Source of the DNA: Anaerolineae bacterium
GTDB taxonomy: Bacteria > Chloroflexota > Anaerolineae > 4572-78 > J111
Assembly: GCA_022071955.1 (NCBI GenBank)
Contig: JAJVIM010000013.1
Coordinates: 1-64,000, forward strand
Length of the DNA stretch: 64,000 nt
Direction of reading: 5' to 3'
Shown in pieces: positions 43,676 through 51,726 of the stretch (position 1 is the stretch's first letter; the number at the start of each line of letters is the position of its first letter). Made by a program: the position numbers and the translations under genes. Under the pieces are notes generated by a model that saw only the letters and a program-made list of their open reading frames with translations, was not told where the DNA came from and did no database searches.

Positions 43676-43703
43676 AACAGGCCGAGAGCACTCTCGGCCT
43701 GTT
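43676..43703 (+). terminator. Strong hairpin between the PfpI gene and the Crp/Fnr gene
   Basis: A perfect 13-bp stem AACAGGCCGAGAG / CTCTCGGCCTGTT is followed by AATTTT. It ends 10 bases before the next ATG, so the downstream gene has almost no room for its own leader. Confidence 0.75.
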
Positions 43704-43713
43704 AATTTTCACA

Positions 43714-44370
43714 ATGGACCAAAAAACTCTACTTCGAGCCATTCCCTATTTTAACCCCCTGGCAGACCCCGCGCTGGAACAGGTGATGCGGCAGGTTGTT
43801 GTGCGCAAATGCCAGGCCGGTGAAATTATATTTTTGGAAAACGATCCCAACGCAGGGCTGTACCTAGTTGTCGAAGGGCTGTGCAAGGTTTACCGGGTTT
43901 CGGCGGAAGGCCGCGAGTACATTCTGACCACGCTCCACCCCGGCGATTCGTGCAACGAGGTGCCCGTGGTTGACGGCGGGCCAAACCCGGCCAATTTTGC
44001 CGCCGTCGAGGACTCAACACTGTGGGTAATTTCTGGTGACAGCATGACCTATCTGCGGCAGGAATTCCCGGAGTTGAACAACGCCATCATCAAAAATCTG
44101 GCTATGCGCTGCCGGCAACTGGTGCAGCGCGTATACAACCTCACATTTTTGCCGGTAACCGGCCGGCTGGCCGCCTTTCTGCTCCAGCAGAAAGCGGAAA
44201 ACAATGAGATCAGCCGCCGCTGGACCCAGGACGAAATCGCGGCCCACCTGGGTACGGTGCGGGAAATGGTGGGCCGCGCTTTCAGAGAGTTGCAGCAGGC
44301 CCAACTCGTTGCTATTAACCGCCACCAAATTGAAATTCTGGATGAAGAAGGGTTGCGCCATTTGACCTGA
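43714..44370 (+). CDS. Crp/Fnr-family transcriptional regulator
   Basis: The 218-residue product has an N-terminal cyclic-nucleotide-like beta barrel (about 1-120), a dimer helix and a C-terminal winged HTH (RRWTQDEIAAHLGTVREMVGRAF). The phosphate-binding cassette FGE...R of cAMP binders is replaced (CNEVPVVDGGPN), and the Fnr cysteines are missing, so its ligand is probably not cAMP or an Fe-S cluster. No ribosome site is seen ahead of the ATG. It is convergent with a protoglobin fusion gene; a heme or gas-related signal is possible but speculative. Confidence 0.85.
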   Translation: MDQKTLLRAIPYFNPLADPALEQVMRQVVVRKCQAGEIIFLENDPNAGLYLVVEGLCKVYRVSAEGREYILTTLHPGDSCNEVPVVDGGPNPANFAAVEDSTLWVISGDSMTYLRQEFPELNNAIIKNLAMRCRQLVQRVYNLTFLPVTGRLAAFLLQQKAENNEISRRWTQDEIAAHLGTVREMVGRAFRELQQAQLVAINRHQIEILDEEGLRHLT

Positions 44371-44384
44371 CGGCGCAAAAAAAA

Positions 44385-44414
44385 GGCCGGTCGCAACTGA
44401 CCGGCCCTCTTTTT
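44385..44414. terminator. Bidirectional terminator between the Crp/Fnr and protoglobin genes
   Basis: GGCCGGTC pairs with GACCGGCC around GCAACT. An A-run lies left and a CTCTTTTTT tract lies right. Confidence 0.85.
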
Positions 44415-45337
44415 TATCGCCCCGGCGGGAAAACGTGAACTTCGTCGCCGGCGGTAATAGATATCCCCGGCCCGCCAATATAGCTGATGTCTTTGCCGTT
44501 GAGCAGCACCCGCCACATCGGTTTGACCTGGTAAACCTTGTGCGGCACAAACCAGGGCGTCCCGGCGGCATCGAGCCGCTCCCCGCCAATCCAGCCCAGA
44601 TCAAACACTTCTGAGCGGGCCTGCGGATGGTAATTGAAAAATTTCTGCAACAGCGTGTCAACCGTGGCTCCGGTTGGCAGGTGAATTTGCAATTGCTGCT
44701 GGTGGGTAACATTGCGCATCCGGCCAAACAGTGACACCGTAACGGCAAAATCGCCGCTGTCAACGGTTCGCGCCGAGCGGTAGCCCATCAGCATCATATT
44801 TAAATGGAGGCTCAACATTTTATTCCAGCCGGCCAGCGCCAGCGGTACCACCGCCGCTCCGGGCATCTCCTCGGCCAGAAAACGGGCAAAAGCGGCATTA
44901 ACCAAACTCACCGAGCCGGTAACGTACATTTCCGGCACGTGAATCTGGCGCGGGCCGTGCGCCGCGTGAATTTGCCCGGCCCGGAACAGGTAGCGGGCAA
45001 AATCCTCACCCATATCCAGCCCCAGCGTGCGGGCCAGCCAAACGGTGAAAAAGCGACGGCGTTCGGCCAGGTGTTCGGGGTCTGCGCCGCGTTCCCAGCC
45101 CAAAATAGCGGCGGTTTCACGGTCTTGCAGCAAGTAATCGTAGGTGCCCACCACCAGCTCGTGGCCGCGCCGAAACAGTACTTCTACCGTTTCCAGCATG
45201 GCCGCCGTATCGGCCCGGCTGAGGCTCAAAAACTCCTTCATCCGCTGCCATTCTTCTTCCGGCGTTGGGGTTAAGTTGGCCAGTTCCCACCGTTCGGCGG
45301 TTTTATTGTGCCCGTTAATTTTGGCAAAAGGATTCAT
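44414..45337 (-). CDS. Protoglobin domain fused to a MoaD/ThiS-like domain
   Basis: The 307-residue product has an N-terminal protoglobin/globin-sensor domain (about 25-190). Its candidate proximal heme His is H124 in AGQIHAAHGPRQIHVPEMYV. A ubiquitin-like beta-grasp domain follows (about 195-307) with VSLFGRMRNV, LPTGATVDTLL, VLLNGKDI and GDEVHVFPP, the MoaD/ThiS pattern. The chain ends PPGR, not the usual Gly-Gly, so activation as a sulfur carrier is unlikely unless processed. Start ATG at 45337 follows AGGAGG; an earlier in-frame ATG lies in a repeat. It converges on a Crp/Fnr regulator. It may be a gas/redox sensor with a protein-interaction tail. Confidence 0.75.
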   Translation of the reverse strand: MNPFAKINGHNKTAERWELANLTPTPEEEWQRMKEFLSLSRADTAAMLETVEVLFRRGHELVVGTYDYLLQDRETAAILGWERGADPEHLAERRRFFTVWLARTLGLDMGEDFARYLFRAGQIHAAHGPRQIHVPEMYVTGSVSLVNAAFARFLAEEMPGAAVVPLALAGWNKMLSLHLNMMLMGYRSARTVDSGDFAVTVSLFGRMRNVTHQQQLQIHLPTGATVDTLLQKFFNYHPQARSEVFDLGWIGGERLDAAGTPWFVPHKVYQVKPMWRVLLNGKDISYIGGPGISITAGDEVHVFPPGR

Positions 45338-45360
45338 GGTGCGCCTCCTGTGAAAATAGA

Positions 45361-45420
45361 CCCCTCCCCAACCCTCCCCCTGACAGGGGGAGGGAGTCAC
45401 GCAGTGACGGGTGGGGGTTG
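45361..45420. repeat. Solo module B of the composite element
   Basis: CCCTCCCCCTGACAGGGGGAGGG, shared with 8417-8440, is followed by a GTCAC/GTGAC dyad. It sits in the 270-base gap between the protoglobin gene and tag; a partial GTAGGGGCGG palindrome half is near 45537-45551. No gene seen. Confidence 0.65.
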
Positions 45421-45607
45421 AAAGATTTTCACCCGTGCCAGGTACAGGCATTCTTCGTTGCCGTGCCGCAGGCCGAGTCCGTCTCCTGTGAAAACAAGTT
45501 GGTTGGGTGGGCGTGTTGCGTGTCGCGTGATAAGCCGCCCGCCGCCCCTACAATTTCCACTCCAGTATACCGCACCTGCACGCCCAATACTGCGACTTTT
45601 GTCACTT

Positions 45608-46171
45608 TTAGCGCAGTTGGGCGTGGCGAAAACAGGTGACAACATGATCGTTGACCAGACCGCATGCCTGCATGTACGCATAACAAATGGTTGGGCCGAC
45701 AAAATTGAAACCGCGTTTGCGCAGGTCTTTGCTCATCGCGGCGGATTGTGGTGTTTGGACGGGAATCTGCGCCAGCGACGTCCACTCATTTTGGATGGGC
45801 CGGCCATCGACAAAACGCCAGATGTAGGCATCAAACGAGCCGAATTCGGTCTGCACCGCCAAAAACGCGCGGGCATTTTGCACAGCGGCCTCAATTTTGC
45901 GGCGATTGCGCACAATTCCGGGGTTGGCCAGCAGTTCCGCCAATTTGGCATCGTTGTAGCGCGCCATCTTTTCGGGGTCAAACTGGTCAAACGCGGCGCG
46001 GTAGGCCTCGCGTTTGCGCAGAATGGTAATCCAACTCAACCCGGCCTGCGCCCCTTCAAGAATGAGCATTTCAAACAGATGGCGGTCATCGTGGGCCGGC
46101 ACGCCCCATTCTTCATCGTGATAGGTAATGTAGAGCGGGTCACTACCCGCCCACTCACAACGAGTTGTCAT
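45608..46171 (-). CDS. tag: DNA-3-methyladenine glycosylase I
   Basis: The 187-residue product removes 3-methyladenine from DNA. It has the zinc/N-terminal snap residues MTTRCEW (C5) and YHDEEWG, the helix-hairpin region SWITILRKREAYR, and the C-terminal His/Cys set NDHVVTCFRH. ATG at 46171 follows AAGGAG. Length is typical. It starts 20 bases after the WD40 gene stop, so the two may be one transcript. Confidence 0.95.
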   Translation of the reverse strand: MTTRCEWAGSDPLYITYHDEEWGVPAHDDRHLFEMLILEGAQAGLSWITILRKREAYRAAFDQFDPEKMARYNDAKLAELLANPGIVRNRRKIEAAVQNARAFLAVQTEFGSFDAYIWRFVDGRPIQNEWTSLAQIPVQTPQSAAMSKDLRKRGFNFVGPTICYAYMQACGLVNDHVVTCFRHAQLR

Positions 46172-46191
46172 GCAAGAGTCTCCTTTTTTGA

Positions 46192-47241
46192 TTAATCCCG
46201 ATGGGCGCGGCAGCGTTTGCTCCCGCGCCAGCGATACCAAGGCCCGATGCCCTCGCCGCAAACCTCGCAGCGATGGACCTGCCGCCATTCGCGGACAAGC
46301 TGGTTGCGCCACACCCGCGCGCATTGCTCCCAGCCATCATCAGACATCCCCAGTGGCCACAGGCGCACGGTTTTGTCCCAACTGCCAGACACCAGCCACT
46401 GGCCGTTGGGGCTAAAAGCCACACTGTGAACATAGCCGCGATGGCTGCTGAAGGTGGTGAGGTGCTGGCCGGTGTAGGCATCCCACAAACGGATGGTGGT
46501 ATCCCAACTCCCCGAAGCCAGCAGCCCGCCGCCGGGCGCAAACGCCACGCTGTGAACTTCGCCGTTGTGGCCGGTTAAACAGGCCATTTCCTGGCCGGTG
46601 GCGGTATCCCACAAACGCACGGTTTTGTCGCGGCTGCCGCTGGCCACCCGGCGGCCATCCGGGCTAAACGCGATGGTTTCAATCAGGTCGGTATGGCCTT
46701 TAAGTTCCTGCACAATTTCCCCGGTATCTATCCGCCACAGCCGCACAGTTTTGCTGCCGCCGGCAAGCAGCCGGCCATCCGGGCTAAAGGCCACGTTGTG
46801 CAGCCCGTAAGCCAGGCCGTGCATGCGCTGGGTTTCTTGCCGGCCATTCACATTCCAAACCAGCACCCGGTCTTGCAGCGAGCCGGTTGACAGCCCGGCC
46901 ACGCGCCGGCCATCGGGGCTAAAAACCACCTGAGCCATATCCGGCCCATCGAGCTGGCGCAGCCCCTGCCCCCGGCTCACTTCCCACAACTGCGCCTTGC
47001 CGTTGCGGTCAATCGACGCCAATAATTTACCGTCGGGGCTAAACGTCACGTCCCGGCCGGCAAATTGAGCCCAATCGCGGCCGGTTTCAGCATCCCACAA
47101 TCGCACCAAACAGTTGGAACCAACTGAAGCGATCATCTGCCCGCCGGGGCTAAAAGCCACCCCGATTACCGTACAGCCAATGTATTTGAGCAGCCATCGC
47201 TCTTTAAGTTGTATGTTGTCAACTACTGCTGCTTGTTTCAT
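46192..47241 (-). CDS. WD40-repeat protein with C-terminal Cys-rich tail
   Basis: The product of about 349 residues holds roughly seven WD40 blades of the GxxxxVxSVAFSPDGRxLASGSxDxTVRLWD kind, forming one beta propeller. The last about 45 residues (CEVCGEGIGPWYRWRGSKRC) have two CxxC-like pairs that could hold zinc. No membrane segment or enzyme domain. It is likely an interaction scaffold. ATG at 47241 follows GGAAAGAAG; a dyad at 47260-47275 lies just upstream and may be its operator. Confidence 0.8.
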   Translation of the reverse strand: MKQAAVVDNIQLKERWLLKYIGCTVIGVAFSPGGQMIASVGSNCLVRLWDAETGRDWAQFAGRDVTFSPDGKLLASIDRNGKAQLWEVSRGQGLRQLDGPDMAQVVFSPDGRRVAGLSTGSLQDRVLVWNVNGRQETQRMHGLAYGLHNVAFSPDGRLLAGGSKTVRLWRIDTGEIVQELKGHTDLIETIAFSPDGRRVASGSRDKTVRLWDTATGQEMACLTGHNGEVHSVAFAPGGGLLASGSWDTTIRLWDAYTGQHLTTFSSHRGYVHSVAFSPNGQWLVSGSWDKTVRLWPLGMSDDGWEQCARVWRNQLVREWRQVHRCEVCGEGIGPWYRWRGSKRCRAHRD

Positions 47242-47259
47242 AGCTTCTTTCCGTATGCC

Positions 47260-47275
47260 TACGACAAATGTCGTA
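47260..47275. promoter_or_regulatory. Palindrome upstream of the WD40 gene
   Basis: TACGACA-AA-TGTCGTA has two exact 7-bp arms and sits 19 bases before the ATG (minus strand). A repressor or activator site is possible. Confidence 0.45.
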
Positions 47276-47354
47276 AGCATGTTCCGCTAATTTCTATAAA
47301 ATAACTTTAAAAATACCCGTCGATAGGCGTAGATGCAAATAGCCGGAGGGCGGA

Positions 47355-47382
47355 TTACATAACAGGCTACATTTGATATACT
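47355..47382 (+). promoter_or_regulatory. Promoter for the small membrane protein
   Basis: TTACAT (47355-47360) and TATACT (47377-47382) are 16 bases apart. ATG at 47415 follows AGAGGTG. Confidence 0.5.
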
Positions 47383-47414
47383 GAGCGTGAGTTTCAACGA
47401 GAAAGAGGTGCAAC

Positions 47415-47618
47415 ATGAACCGAGTTCGATCAATCGTCATCAACAGCATTTTGAGCGTAGTTCTTTTCCTGCTAATTATGGCCAGCGTTCTGGTTATTAA
47501 CGATGCCCACGCCGTTCAGGCCGATGCCGCCGCCGTGGATCAGGTGGTTTACCTGCAACTCGACAATGCTCCGCCGGTGCGAGACCTGGCCCAACAGCGC
47601 CTTGCCCCGCTGGAATAA
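47415..47618 (+). CDS. Small membrane or secreted protein, unknown
   Basis: The 67-residue product has a basic N-terminus (MNRVRS) and one strong hydrophobic segment (about residues 8-28, ILSVVLFLLIMASVLVI), followed by an ADAAAVDQVVYLQLD tail. The segment is either a signal peptide, cleaved after AHA, or an anchor. I do not recognise the family. It has its own promoter-like sequence and a strong terminator, so it is a complete monocistronic gene. Confidence 0.6.
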   Translation: MNRVRSIVINSILSVVLFLLIMASVLVINDAHAVQADAAAVDQVVYLQLDNAPPVRDLAQQRLAPLE

Positions 47619-47638
47619 GTAACCGAACCAACAACTCC

Positions 47639-47663
47639 AAAGGCCGCCCCGAGCGGCCTTTTT
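47639..47663 (+). terminator. Terminator after the small membrane protein gene
   Basis: AAAGGCCGC pairs with GCGGCCTTT, followed by TTT. Confidence 0.85.
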
Positions 47664-47714
47664 TATTTCCCCGCAAAAATCTATTGACGGGTCTGCCCCA
47701 CATGTTGGACAGAC

Positions 47715-47752
47715 AGGGGGGAAATGGGGGGACACCCCCCGCCCCCCGGCCG
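47715..47752. repeat. GGGGGG-AC-CCCCCC repeat
   Basis: GGGGGGACACCCCCCGCCCCCCGGCC closely resembles 58817-58848 (GGGGGGACTACCCCCCAGCCCCCCGGCC). Minor intergenic repeat family with two copies in the window. Confidence 0.6.
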
Positions 47753-47814
47753 TTCGGCTGAGCTCACGACGAAGCCTGCGGCGCTTTTTCTAAAATTCTG
47801 GACACACCCCCCTA

Positions 47815-47843
47815 TTGACAATAGTAGATCAAAACGTTATAAT
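47815..47843 (+). promoter_or_regulatory. Consensus promoter of the iron transport operon
   Basis: TTGACA (47815-47820), 17-base spacer and TATAAT (47838-47843): both boxes match the sigma70 consensus exactly. Confidence 0.88.
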
Positions 47844-47851
47844 AGCAGATA

Positions 47852-47875
47852 AATTTTTAGTCTAGGCTAAAAATT
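47852..47875. promoter_or_regulatory. DtxR-type operator over the transcription start
   Basis: AATTTTTAG-TCTAGG-CTAAAAATT has perfect 9-bp arms and lies 8 bases downstream of the -10 box, so it covers the likely +1. The half-site TTAG/CTAA fits DtxR/MntR-family boxes. The next gene encodes such a regulator, so autorepression is likely. Confidence 0.7.
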
Positions 47876-47905
47876 ATTTTATACAGGACTAAAACAGGAT
47901 TAACA

Positions 47906-48838
47906 ATGAACACAACCTCAACCGCAGAACGTATTTTGAGCGAAGATGTTCTCAAACACGTTTACAAATGCGAACAAAATGGCCGCCGGCCAACGCTGGA
48001 AAGTATTGCCGGGGTGTTGCAGGTTTCGGCCAACGAGGCCAGCCAGCTTATCAGCAATATGGCGGCCCACAACCTGCTCAAACTGGACAACGGCGATTTT
48101 CATCTGACAGCAGATGGAACCAACTACGCCGTGCAGGTGATCCGGGCGCACCGGTTGTGGGAACGCTATCTGGCCGACGAAACCGGCTTTCACGAATCTG
48201 AGTGGCACGACCGGGCCGAACGGGCCGAGCACACCTTGTCGCCGGCCGAAGTTGACGCGCTGGCCGCCCGGCTGGGCCACCCCACCCACGATCCCCACGG
48301 CGACCCCATCCCTTCCGCCAGCGGCGAATTTGTGCCGCACGGCGGCCAGCCGCTCAGCGCACTGGAGGAGGGTCAAATTGCCCGCATTGTCCATCTGGAG
48401 GACGAACCGCCGGTGGTTTACGCCCAACTGGTCGCCGAGGGGCTGTACCCCGGCCTGGAAATTTTGCTCAAAGAAAAATCCGTCGAGCGTCTTCGCTTTG
48501 TGGCCGGCGGCGAAGAGCAGGTGCTGGCCCCAATGCTCGCCCGCAACGTTACGGTTGTGCCGTTAGAAGCGGCCACAGTTTCCACCCCGTACGAGCGGCT
48601 GAGCACGCTGAAAATTGGCCAAACCGCGCGCGTGGTCAGCCTGTCGCCGGCCTGCCGCGGCCCGGAACGCCGCCGTTTTATGGACCTGGGCATTTTGCCC
48701 GGCACCGTTATCAAAGCCGAAATGGTTAGCCCCAGCGGCGATCCCACCGCCTATCTCATTCGCCAATCGCTGATTGGGTTGCGCAGAGAACAGGCCGACA
48801 ATATTTTCATCAAACGCAATTTTGAGGAGTCCCGCTAA
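47906..48838 (+). CDS. DtxR-family metal-dependent regulator with two FeoA domains
   Basis: The 310-residue product has an N-terminal winged HTH (about 10-70), a DtxR dimerisation/metal region (about 75-150, HRLWERYLADETG and HDRAERAEH) and two SH3-like FeoA domains: about 150-222, and 228-305 with RRFMDLGILPGTVI. The family represses iron or manganese uptake genes when metal is plentiful. No free feoA gene is present, so the second domain may also serve the FeoA role for FeoB. The stop overlaps the feoB ATG by one base. Confidence 0.88.
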   Translation: MNTTSTAERILSEDVLKHVYKCEQNGRRPTLESIAGVLQVSANEASQLISNMAAHNLLKLDNGDFHLTADGTNYAVQVIRAHRLWERYLADETGFHESEWHDRAERAEHTLSPAEVDALAARLGHPTHDPHGDPIPSASGEFVPHGGQPLSALEEGQIARIVHLEDEPPVVYAQLVAEGLYPGLEILLKEKSVERLRFVAGGEEQVLAPMLARNVTVVPLEAATVSTPYERLSTLKIGQTARVVSLSPACRGPERRRFMDLGILPGTVIKAEMVSPSGDPTAYLIRQSLIGLRREQADNIFIKRNFEESR

Positions 48839-49689
48839 TGAGCAGGTCGATTAACCTTCCCGCCGCGCATAACTGCCAAACATGCCCGGCGCATAATATT
48901 GGCCAACTGACCAAGTTGGGCATCGATATGGACAACTGGGATTATGTGGTGGCCCTGGCCGGCAACCCCAATGTGGGCAAAAGCACCATTTTTAACGCGC
49001 TTACCGGCCTGCGCCAGCACACCGGCAACTGGCCCGGCAAAACCGTGGCCCGCGCCGAAGGCGGCTTTGATTACGGCGACCATCGCTACAAAATTGTTGA
49101 TTTGCCCGGCACGTACTCGCTGCTGTCTACCAGCCTTGACGAGGAGGTGGCCCGCAACTTTATTTTGTTTGGCCAACCCGATGTAACCATTGTGGTGGCC
49201 GATGCCACCCGGCTGGAACGCAACCTGAATCTGGTGCTGCAAGTGCTGGAAATTACCGACCGGGCCGTGGTTGCCCTCAATTTAATGGATGAAGCCCGCC
49301 GCCACGGGCTAACCGTGGATGACCGCTCGCTGGCCCGAGATTTGGGCGTGCCGGTGGTGCCGACCAGCGCCCGCTCCAAACAGGGTATTGATGAGCTGCT
49401 GCGGGCAGTGAGCGACGTGGCCACCGGCCAGTTTATCTGCAAACCGCATCGGCTTAAAAATGAACCGATGGCGCTCAAACACGCCCTTCAGGAGCTGATG
49501 CAGCAAATTGAATCAGCTTTTCCGGGGCTGCCCAACGCACGCTGGGTGGCGCTGCGCCTGCTCGATGGCGACCAGCGCATCATCGAAGCGATTGAGCGCG
49601 GCGAACTGGGCGACCTGACTCGCGACGATCCCGGCGGCGAAACCAACGGCAGCCTGGTTTGGCAGTTGCAGGAGGCGCAGCATGCTTAA
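48838..49689 (+). CDS. feoB: FeoB N-terminal GTPase part (split FeoB)
   Basis: The 283-residue product has the FeoB G domain: G1 GNPNVGKST (residues 42-50), G3 DLPGTY, and G4 NLMDE, followed by the helical GDI-like domain. It starts with a Cys-containing extension ([10 protein letters not shown]) that may bind metal. It ends before any membrane helix, and the membrane part is encoded by the next gene with 8-base overlap in another frame. The sequence around the junction shows no simple single-base error, so this is a genuine two-gene FeoB. Confidence 0.88.
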   Translation: MSRSINLPAAHNCQTCPAHNIGQLTKLGIDMDNWDYVVALAGNPNVGKSTIFNALTGLRQHTGNWPGKTVARAEGGFDYGDHRYKIVDLPGTYSLLSTSLDEEVARNFILFGQPDVTIVVADATRLERNLNLVLQVLEITDRAVVALNLMDEARRHGLTVDDRSLARDLGVPVVPTSARSKQGIDELLRAVSDVATGQFICKPHRLKNEPMALKHALQELMQQIESAFPGLPNARWVALRLLDGDQRIIEAIERGELGDLTRDDPGGETNGSLVWQLQEAQHA

Positions 49690-51127
49690 TCAGGGTCAAA
49701 TAACCAACGATGCCGCGCGCAACATTTTGGGTTCGGCCAGCCGGTTACGCTGGGAGGTGGGCAGCAGCGTCCACGAAAATATTGTGGAGGCTATTTACAC
49801 CGATGCCGCCCGCATCGCCGACCGGGCGGTGGTGTACCCGGACACGCCGCCGCGCTTCAACCTTGACCGCACCATCGACCGGCTGGTAACCAGCCGGCTG
49901 TGGGGCTTTCCGCTGATGATTTTGCTGTTTACGGCGGTTTTTTGGATCACCATTACCGGGGCCAACTATCCCTCAAGTTGGCTGGCCTATCTGCTGCTGG
50001 ATACCTTGCACCCCATGCTCAAAGAAGCCAGCGCCTTCATCGGCCTGCCGTGGTGGCTCGATGGCCTGCTGCTTGATGGCATGTACCTGGCCACGGCCTG
50101 GGTGATCAGCGTAATGCTACCGCCGATGGCTATCTTTTTCCCGCTGTTTACCTTGCTGGAGGATTTCGGTTACCTGCCGCGGGTGGCCTTTAACCTTGAC
50201 AACATTTTCAAAAAAGCCGGCGCGCACGGCAAACAATCGTTGAGTATGATGATGGGCTTTGGCTGCAACGCCGCCGGAGTGGTAGCCACCCGGGTGATCG
50301 ACAGCCCACGCGAGCGGCTGATCGCCATTATTACCAACAATTTTGCGCTGTGCAACGGGCGCTGGCCCACCCAAATATTGATCGCGGCGTTATTTATGGG
50401 TACGCTGGTGCCGGCCTATCTGGGCGGGTTGATTTCCGCGCTGGCAGTGGTGGGCATCGCTGTGCTGGGGGTACTGATGAGTTTTGTGGTCTCGTGGGGG
50501 TTGTCTCGCACGTGGCTCAAAGGCGAGGCTTCAACCTTTAGCCTGGAATTGCCGCCGTACCGCCCGCCTCGATTCTGGCAAACGGTGTATACCTCGCTCA
50601 TCGACCGGACCATTTACGTGCTGTGGCGGGCCATTGTGTTTGCGCTGCCGGCCGGCGCGGCGATTTGGCTCATTGCCAATGTGTCTATTGGCGGTACGAG
50701 CATCGCCGAATATGTGATTGGTTTTCTCAACCCGGTGGGGCTACTGCTTGGTCTAAATGGGGTTATTCTGCTGGCGTATGTTGTGGCTATTCCGGCCAAC
50801 GAGATTGTTATCCCCACCGTGCTGATGCTCACGGTGCTGGTCACCGGCGCTACCCAGTTTGGGGCCGGGGCCGGGGTGATGTTTGAAACCGGCGACAGTG
50901 AAACGCTGGCGCTCTTTCATGCCGGCGGCTGGACGCTGCTGACTGCCATCAATTTGATGCTGTTCAGCCTGCTGCACAACCCGTGCAGCACCACCATCTA
51001 CACCATTTACAAAGAAACCGGCAGCGTTAAATGGAGTGCTGTGGCGGCGCTGCTGCCGCTGGCCATTGGCATTGCGGTTACCTTTACGGTGGCGCAGGTG
51101 TGGCGACTGGTCAGTTTGGTTGGCTAA
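49682..51127 (+). CDS. feoB: FeoB membrane permease part (split FeoB)
   Basis: The 481-residue product has about eight membrane helices and the two gate motifs of Feo[11 protein letters not shown] and the later [10 protein letters not shown], with a conserved Cys in each. It moves Fe2+ across the inner membrane, driven or gated by the GTPase partner. Its ATG follows AGGAGGCGCAGC inside the end of the previous gene, so the two are co-translated. An about 75-residue soluble N-terminal segment links to the partner. Confidence 0.88.
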   Translation: MLNQGQITNDAARNILGSASRLRWEVGSSVHENIVEAIYTDAARIADRAVVYPDTPPRFNLDRTIDRLVTSRLWGFPLMILLFTAVFWITITGANYPSSWLAYLLLDTLHPMLKEASAFIGLPWWLDGLLLDGMYLATAWVISVMLPPMAIFFPLFTLLEDFGYLPRVAFNLDNIFKKAGAHGKQSLSMMMGFGCNAAGVVATRVIDSPRERLIAIITNNFALCNGRWPTQILIAALFMGTLVPAYLGGLISALAVVGIAVLGVLMSFVVSWGLSRTWLKGEASTFSLELPPYRPPRFWQTVYTSLIDRTIYVLWRAIVFALPAGAAIWLIANVSIGGTSIAEYVIGFLNPVGLLLGLNGVILLAYVVAIPANEIVIPTVLMLTVLVTGATQFGAGAGVMFETGDSETLALFHAGGWTLLTAINLMLFSLLHNPCSTTIYTIYKETGSVKWSAVAALLPLAIGIAVTFTVAQVWRLVSLVG

Positions 51128-51237
51128 AGCCCAGCGTTGAGTAAACGTAGGGTAACAGGTATATTGTCATCAAGTTTACAGAAAAGAAGCGCGGTATATT
51201 AAAGCTGTAAATTTTCATTAACTCTTCTCCTCCTTTT

Positions 51238-51270
51238 GAAAAAGCCGGGTCTGGGCACCCCGGCTTTTTC
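51238..51270. terminator. Bidirectional terminator between feoB and the ferredoxin gene
   Basis: GAAAAAGCCGGG and CCCGGCTTTTTC form a perfect 12-bp stem with a 9-base loop. Confidence 0.88.
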
Positions 51271-51283
51271 GATTCTGGCCGCA

Positions 51284-51523
51284 TTAATGCCGACGGCCTG
51301 TGGTCGCTCCCCGATTAAAGACAATTTCAAAAGACAGCGAAACGGCTCCGGTGGGACACACCTCCTGGCAAACGGACGAATAATCACAGGCGGCGGGTTT
51401 GGCCAGCACCGGCAGCGATGTCTGCATTAATAGAACCTGGTTGGGACAGGCGGCAACACACAGGCCGCATCCCGTGCATTTAGTTGCATCGATAATCGGC
51501 AAAAAATTCGTTCCAAGCATCAT
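51284..51523 (-). CDS. 4Fe-4S ferredoxin-type protein
   Basis: The 79-residue product has a standard motif CTGCGLCVAACP and a second CDYSSVCQEVCP. The second lacks the usual first CxxC spacing (C-x5-C-x3-CP), giving seven Cys in total, a known variant that may bind a 4Fe-4S with another ligand or a 3Fe-4S cluster. It probably carries electrons in the cytoplasm. It is convergent with feoB. The start has no strong ribosome site; ATG 51523 or 51520 are both possible. Confidence 0.85.
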   Translation of the reverse strand: MMLGTNFLPIIDATKCTGCGLCVAACPNQVLLMQTSLPVLAKPAACDYSSVCQEVCPTGAVSLSFEIVFNRGATTGRRH

Positions 51524-51605
51524 CCAACCCTAATTGGCTAACGGACTACAGGATTAGTTGACTCAAGCGTATCAATTATCAGAAATTCTGTAAACGACTT
51601 TTGTC

Positions 51606-51620
51606 ACGTAAATTTTACGT
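51606..51620. promoter_or_regulatory. Palindrome upstream of the STAND gene promoter
   Basis: ACGTAAA-T-TTTACGT is a perfect dyad 30 bases before the -35 box. A second dyad TTATGT...ACATAA (51636-51664) spans the -35. They may be regulator sites. Confidence 0.5.
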
Positions 51621-51649
51621 AAAAGATTACCTGTTTTATGTCAAAACTG

Positions 51650-51678
51650 TTGTAAATTACATAAAGTCATGTTATAAT
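51650..51678 (+). promoter_or_regulatory. Promoter of the trypsin-NB-ARC gene
   Basis: TTGTAA (51650-51655), 17-base spacer, TATAAT (51673-51678). The surrounding 120 bases are much AT-richer than the rest of the window. Confidence 0.78.
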
Positions 51679-51726
51679 CTTAACATTCTTAATAGCTAGG
51701 ATAAAAGTACTAGCCGGCGCTACATT

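Noticed and set aside
48838-51127. Split FeoB considered a frameshift artefact
   Set aside because: Each part has its own ribosome site and start, and the overlap leads into an extra linker of about 75 residues. A single base change would not join them cleanly. Checking read data and relatives would settle it.
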